Part shown: one piece after another, positions 5,288-7,469 of the stretch | How the letters are laid out: the number at the start of each line of letters is the position of its first letter | Numbering within the stretch: position 1 is the first letter of the stretch | Source: Candidatus Sumerlaeota bacterium | GTDB lineage: Bacteria > Sumerlaeota > Sumerlaeia > MWCT01 > JAGHBZ01 | Assembly: GCA_021160705.1 (NCBI GenBank) | Contig: JAGHBZ010000038.1 | Location: forward strand, 1 to 7,469 | Reading direction: 5' to 3' | DNA length: 7,469 nt | The notes under the pieces: model-generated | The model's database searches: none | Seen by the model: the letters and a program-made list of their open reading frames with translations, nothing else | Told to the model about the DNA's origin: nothing | Translations under genes and position numbers: made by a program

Positions 5288-6238
5288 TCACTGGGCTTGC
5301 TCTATTATATCATTGATGAAGGAGTTAATAGCCGAGAGTTTGCTTTTTGCTTCAAGTTTTTCCGGATAGCCATCCGCAAGAGAAATCTCGTAATATAGCT
5401 GTCGTGCGGGCTCAGCCATAGATTTAAATCTCTCAACGCTGAACTCTGGGGAGGTCGGTGATTGACGTGCGGTATAATACTTTGCCAGCTCATAGTAGAA
5501 GTCCGCAAGCATCATCCGATGCGACCATACCCGCTTACTTTCTTGATTATCTTTGATAAGGGACTTAAATGCGTCAATGGTCTTCTGAATCCCGTCATCC
5601 AGTAATGAGTAATGTTCTTTCAGGAGAAGTGCATACTCCAGCTCTGCCTGTTCACGTAAAAGGAACAAAATGGGTTTATATTCCGGGTCTTCTATAGTCT
5701 TAAGGAGTTGTCCCATACCGTAGATTTGCTGTTCATAGATAACGAGGAGTCCTTCGAGGGTCTGGGGGTTAGTCTCTTTCTGAAGTACAGTATTTATCTG
5801 GTCAATAATAGTAAGCCGACGCCGTGCCTCCTGCTGAAGTGGAGAGTCCCTGCACTCTGTCACGCTTCGGTAATACTTATCCGCTTTATCAATTTCTCCT
5901 AATTTCTCAAATGCGAGTGCACGAGAGAAATCTATTATGTCCTTAAACTCACCTGCAAGCTCTGGATACAGGCGCTCAAAATTATCCAGTCGTCTAAGCG
6001 TTGCTTTGAACACATTTTGACCCGCTGGTGTTCGTGGATATGGGAATCGGTAAATGTCGGCTGACTGGTAGATTTTCAGCTCTGCAATTATGGTGCTCAA
6101 GGTATGAGGTGGTAGATATTTTCGGTCAATTATCGTGGATGTCTGGTGCTGGCATCCCCACATCACGCCCAGTGCTATCACTATACCTGCAAGGGTATAT
6201 TTGAGGTTTAATATATGAGTACTTTTCCGCTCCAGCAT
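5288..6238 (-). CDS. Probable lipoprotein with helical TPR-like body
   Basis: The product is 316 residues. The N-terminus has basic residues (K5, K13) and a hydrophobic stretch (about 14-26) followed by WGC29, so it is likely a lipoprotein, although MWG is not a textbook lipobox. The rest is almost wholly alpha-helical and charged. One stretch, FSRALAFEKLGEIDKADKYY (104-123), matches a TPR repeat, and the segments around 186-230 and 240-285 look like further degenerate helical hairpins. Proteins of this form usually act as envelope scaffolds or assembly factors at the membrane; no catalytic motif is visible. The ATG at 6238 is the first in-frame start after a stop nine bases upstream, and no clear Shine-Dalgarno precedes it, so translation may be weak or coupled to the gene ending 35 bases upstream. 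It is the last gene of the TPR, LPP20-like, TPR block. Confidence 0.75.
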   Translation of the reverse strand: MLERKSTHILNLKYTLAGIVIALGVMWGCQHQTSTIIDRKYLPPHTLSTIIAELKIYQSADIYRFPYPRTPAGQNVFKATLRRLDNFERLYPELAGEFKDIIDFSRALAFEKLGEIDKADKYYRSVTECRDSPLQQEARRRLTIIDQINTVLQKETNPQTLEGLLVIYEQQIYGMGQLLKTIEDPEYKPILFLLREQAELEYALLLKEHYSLLDDGIQKTIDAFKSLIKDNQESKRVWSHRMMLADFYYELAKYYTARQSPTSPEFSVERFKSMAEPARQLYYEISLADGYPEKLEAKSKLSAINSFINDIIEQAQ

Positions 6239-6273
6239 TACGTATCACATTTCAGCTCATCAATGCGTTACTC

Positions 6274-7101
6274 TTAGCGGATATTCTGGCGAATCCTGGA
6301 GATGTCAAATTCAAGAGTGACCTCGCAGGTTCCATCCTCAAGATACTGTACATCAACGATTCGCGCCTGCCTGACCAGTCCCTCAACACGGCTCTTAATT
6401 TTGTCGTCTTTTAGCATAAAATCTTCAACAGTCGTTCCACTCTTTAATTGGATACCCTTTACCAGCTCAAGTAAGTTCCGATACGCATCAAGTTGAGCGG
6501 CACGTCGTGCCATTAATCGCGCCTGTCCAGGGGGTATAATGCGCTGAGAGTCTGGCGGGGGAGCCTGCCTTCTCTCTTTAAACGACTCGGAGACAAGCTC
6601 TGCCAGTGGTGCCATCTCAAGACTTACAGTAACCTGCCAGGAGCCGTCGTCGCGTTCTTTTTCTTCAATGATTTTTGCTCCTTTAATAATTGCTTCCACC
6701 CGGGATTGTATCTCGTCAGACTCAGTTATAAAATCCCTGACCAGAGTTCGTGAGGTAATGTGTATGCCTTTAATCTTCTCAGCAAGGTTTCGGAGTGCAT
6801 CAAGTTGGGCGGCACGCCGTGCCATAAGACGCGCCTGTGCCTCATTTACTGCGGTCTCGGGTGGCGCACCATTGCCCACTGCTGTTATCCTCTCCTTTGC
6901 CCAATCAAGTTGCAGTGGTTCTGAGACCTCTGGTCTTGGAACTGAAGGAGGCGCTATATCTTTTGCTGTTCCGTATCCTTTCACGCGGATAATCTCAGTC
7001 CTGGGAGTCGTTGCACACCCACCCAGCACGCTCAGAAGAAAAACAAGAACCATAGTTGTTGCTATTGATACCAGAAGTGTATGTTTTTGTCCTGAACCCA
7101 T
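6274..7101 (-). CDS. LPP20-like lipoprotein with tandemly duplicated domain
   Basis: The product is 275 residues. The signal peptide ends in LGG-C29, a good lipobox, so it is a lipoprotein, probably in the outer membrane. A Pro-rich spacer (49-65) follows. Two copies of an LPP20-type module come next, at 89-163 and 193-267. Both begin with the same 14 residues, QARLMARRAAQLDA, and continue with RNL...KGI, DF, SRVE and DG...VT. The copies are the same length and 38 of 75 positions are identical. A Pro-rich hinge (about 180-192) separates them. LPP20 is named for a Helicobacter lipoprotein; the role of the family is poorly known, with structural links to envelope or flagellar-associated proteins suggested. 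The ATG at 7101 has AAAGGAGG 6 bases upstream. It lies 19 bases after a TPR gene and 35 bases before a second TPR-like lipoprotein gene, suggesting a joint envelope complex. Confidence 0.85.
   Translation of the reverse strand: MGSGQKHTLLVSIATTMVLVFLLSVLGGCATTPRTEIIRVKGYGTAKDIAPPSVPRPEVSEPLQLDWAKERITAVGNGAPPETAVNEAQARLMARRAAQLDALRNLAEKIKGIHITSRTLVRDFITESDEIQSRVEAIIKGAKIIEEKERDDGSWQVTVSLEMAPLAELVSESFKERRQAPPPDSQRIIPPGQARLMARRAAQLDAYRNLLELVKGIQLKSGTTVEDFMLKDDKIKSRVEGLVRQARIVDVQYLEDGTCEVTLEFDISRIRQNIR
6301..6837 (-). repeat. Intragenic duplication, two 75-codon modules
   Basis: The two copies occupy 6613-6837 and 6301-6525. Around the shared QARLMARRAAQLDA segment the DNA itself is well conserved, with about 37 of 42 bases matching by eye. 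The rest has diverged to roughly half identity at protein level. This indicates an in-gene duplication followed by uneven selection. Confidence 0.85.
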
Positions 7102-7107
7102 AAAATC

Positions 7108-7115
7108 CCTCCTTT
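7108..7115 (-). promoter_or_regulatory. Ribosome binding site of the LPP20-like gene
   Basis: AAAGGAGG lies 6 bases before ATG 7101, within the 19-base gap after the preceding stop. The gap is too short for a separate promoter, so this gene is almost certainly translated from a shared message. Confidence 0.75.
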
Positions 7116-7120
7116 GACAT

Positions 7121-7469
7121 TTAATTACCTTTGACTATATTTGTTAACCAGTATATAGCTTCGCGGTTGTCCGGGTGATTTTTAATGACCCATTTCAATA
7201 TTTTAATTGCCTGTTCAGGCTGGTCTCGTCTGGCTAACCAGCGTGCAACATATATTGCATATTCGGGTTCCTCCGGGTCAAAACGAACTGCCAACATCAG
7301 ATATTTTTTTGCCTCCTCCAGCCTGTTTTGAAGAAATAATGTAGCCCCGTAAACAAAGTTCGCCCGAATATCGCCAGGGATTTTTTTCATCACTCGCTTT
7401 TCAAGGATTTCTCTGGCTTTCTGGTAACGACGGAGTCGATTCATCTGCTCTGCTACCACTGTCCAGTAA
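7121..7469 (-). CDS. TPR-repeat protein, 5' end beyond the window
   Basis: This is the C-terminal 115 residues of a larger protein. The frame stays open to the window edge, reading YWTVV before the in-frame GTG at 7459, so that GTG is probably internal. At least three TPR-type helical hairpins are seen: one around NRLRRYQKAREILEKRV, one around YGATLFLQNRLEEAKKYLML with the typical FDPEEPEY turn, and one around WLARRDQPEQAIKILKWVIK with NHPDN. The spacing of about 34 residues and the A/L/P positions fit TPR. TPR arrays hold protein complexes together. No signal peptide can be judged because the N-terminus is missing. It is directly followed by the LPP20-like lipoprotein gene, so it is likely part of the same envelope-related operon. 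Confidence 0.8.
   Translation of the reverse strand, partial: YWTVVAEQMNRLRRYQKAREILEKRVMKKIPGDIRANFVYGATLFLQNRLEEAKKYLMLAVRFDPEEPEYAIYVARWLARRDQPEQAIKILKWVIKNHPDNREAIYWLTNIVKGN

Noticed and set aside
5252..5290. Rho-independent terminator after the TPR-like lipoprotein gene
   Set aside because: ATTG/CAAT and AATTATAATT can form only weak AT stems, with no clear GC-rich stem followed by T-run.

Overview
The window looks like a chromosomal segment of an uncultured diderm (Gram-negative type) bacterium. Every convincing gene lies on the minus strand. Base composition is moderate, translation starts mostly have strong AGGAGG-type ribosome binding sites, and six of the eight products carry an N-terminal export signal (a seventh is cut by the window edge). 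The envelope-type parts (a SPOR domain, lipobox-like signal peptides, an LPP20-type lipoprotein, TPR proteins) imply an outer membrane. The cytoplasmic DRG-like GTPase is of a type I associate with Planctomycetota and related uncultured phyla, but the sequence does not settle the phylum. No phage, CRISPR, toxin-antitoxin, rRNA or tRNA signal was seen.

In the direction of transcription (high to low coordinates) there are three blocks. Block A (7469 to 5288) holds the 3' part of a TPR protein, an LPP20-like lipoprotein whose core domain is duplicated in tandem, and an all-helical, TPR-like probable lipoprotein. Block B (5250 to 3256) has a plausible promoter, a DRG/Obg-type GTPase with a C-terminal TGS domain, and an exported polysaccharide-deacetylase-fold protein whose first catalytic motif is altered. 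Block C (2957 to 374) holds an exported SPOR-TPR protein, a small secreted protein with ten cysteines, and a secreted protein that may have a LolA-like fold. The genes inside each block are separated by only 19 to 36 bases, so each block is probably one operon.

The non-coding parts are informative. Between blocks B and C (2958 to 3255) there is a perfect 4 x 15 bp tandem repeat and a 12-base homopolymer. Downstream of block C (1 to 373) there is a likely miniature inverted-repeat transposable element of 133 bp with 12-bp terminal inverted repeats and a 5-bp target duplication. A 9-bp tandem repeat is cut by the left edge.

The most plausible candidate for something undescribed is block C: an exported SPOR-TPR protein, a cysteine-rich mini-protein and a possible lipid-carrier-fold protein. 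Its function is not revealed by sequence alone. The rest is ordinary envelope and housekeeping gene content.
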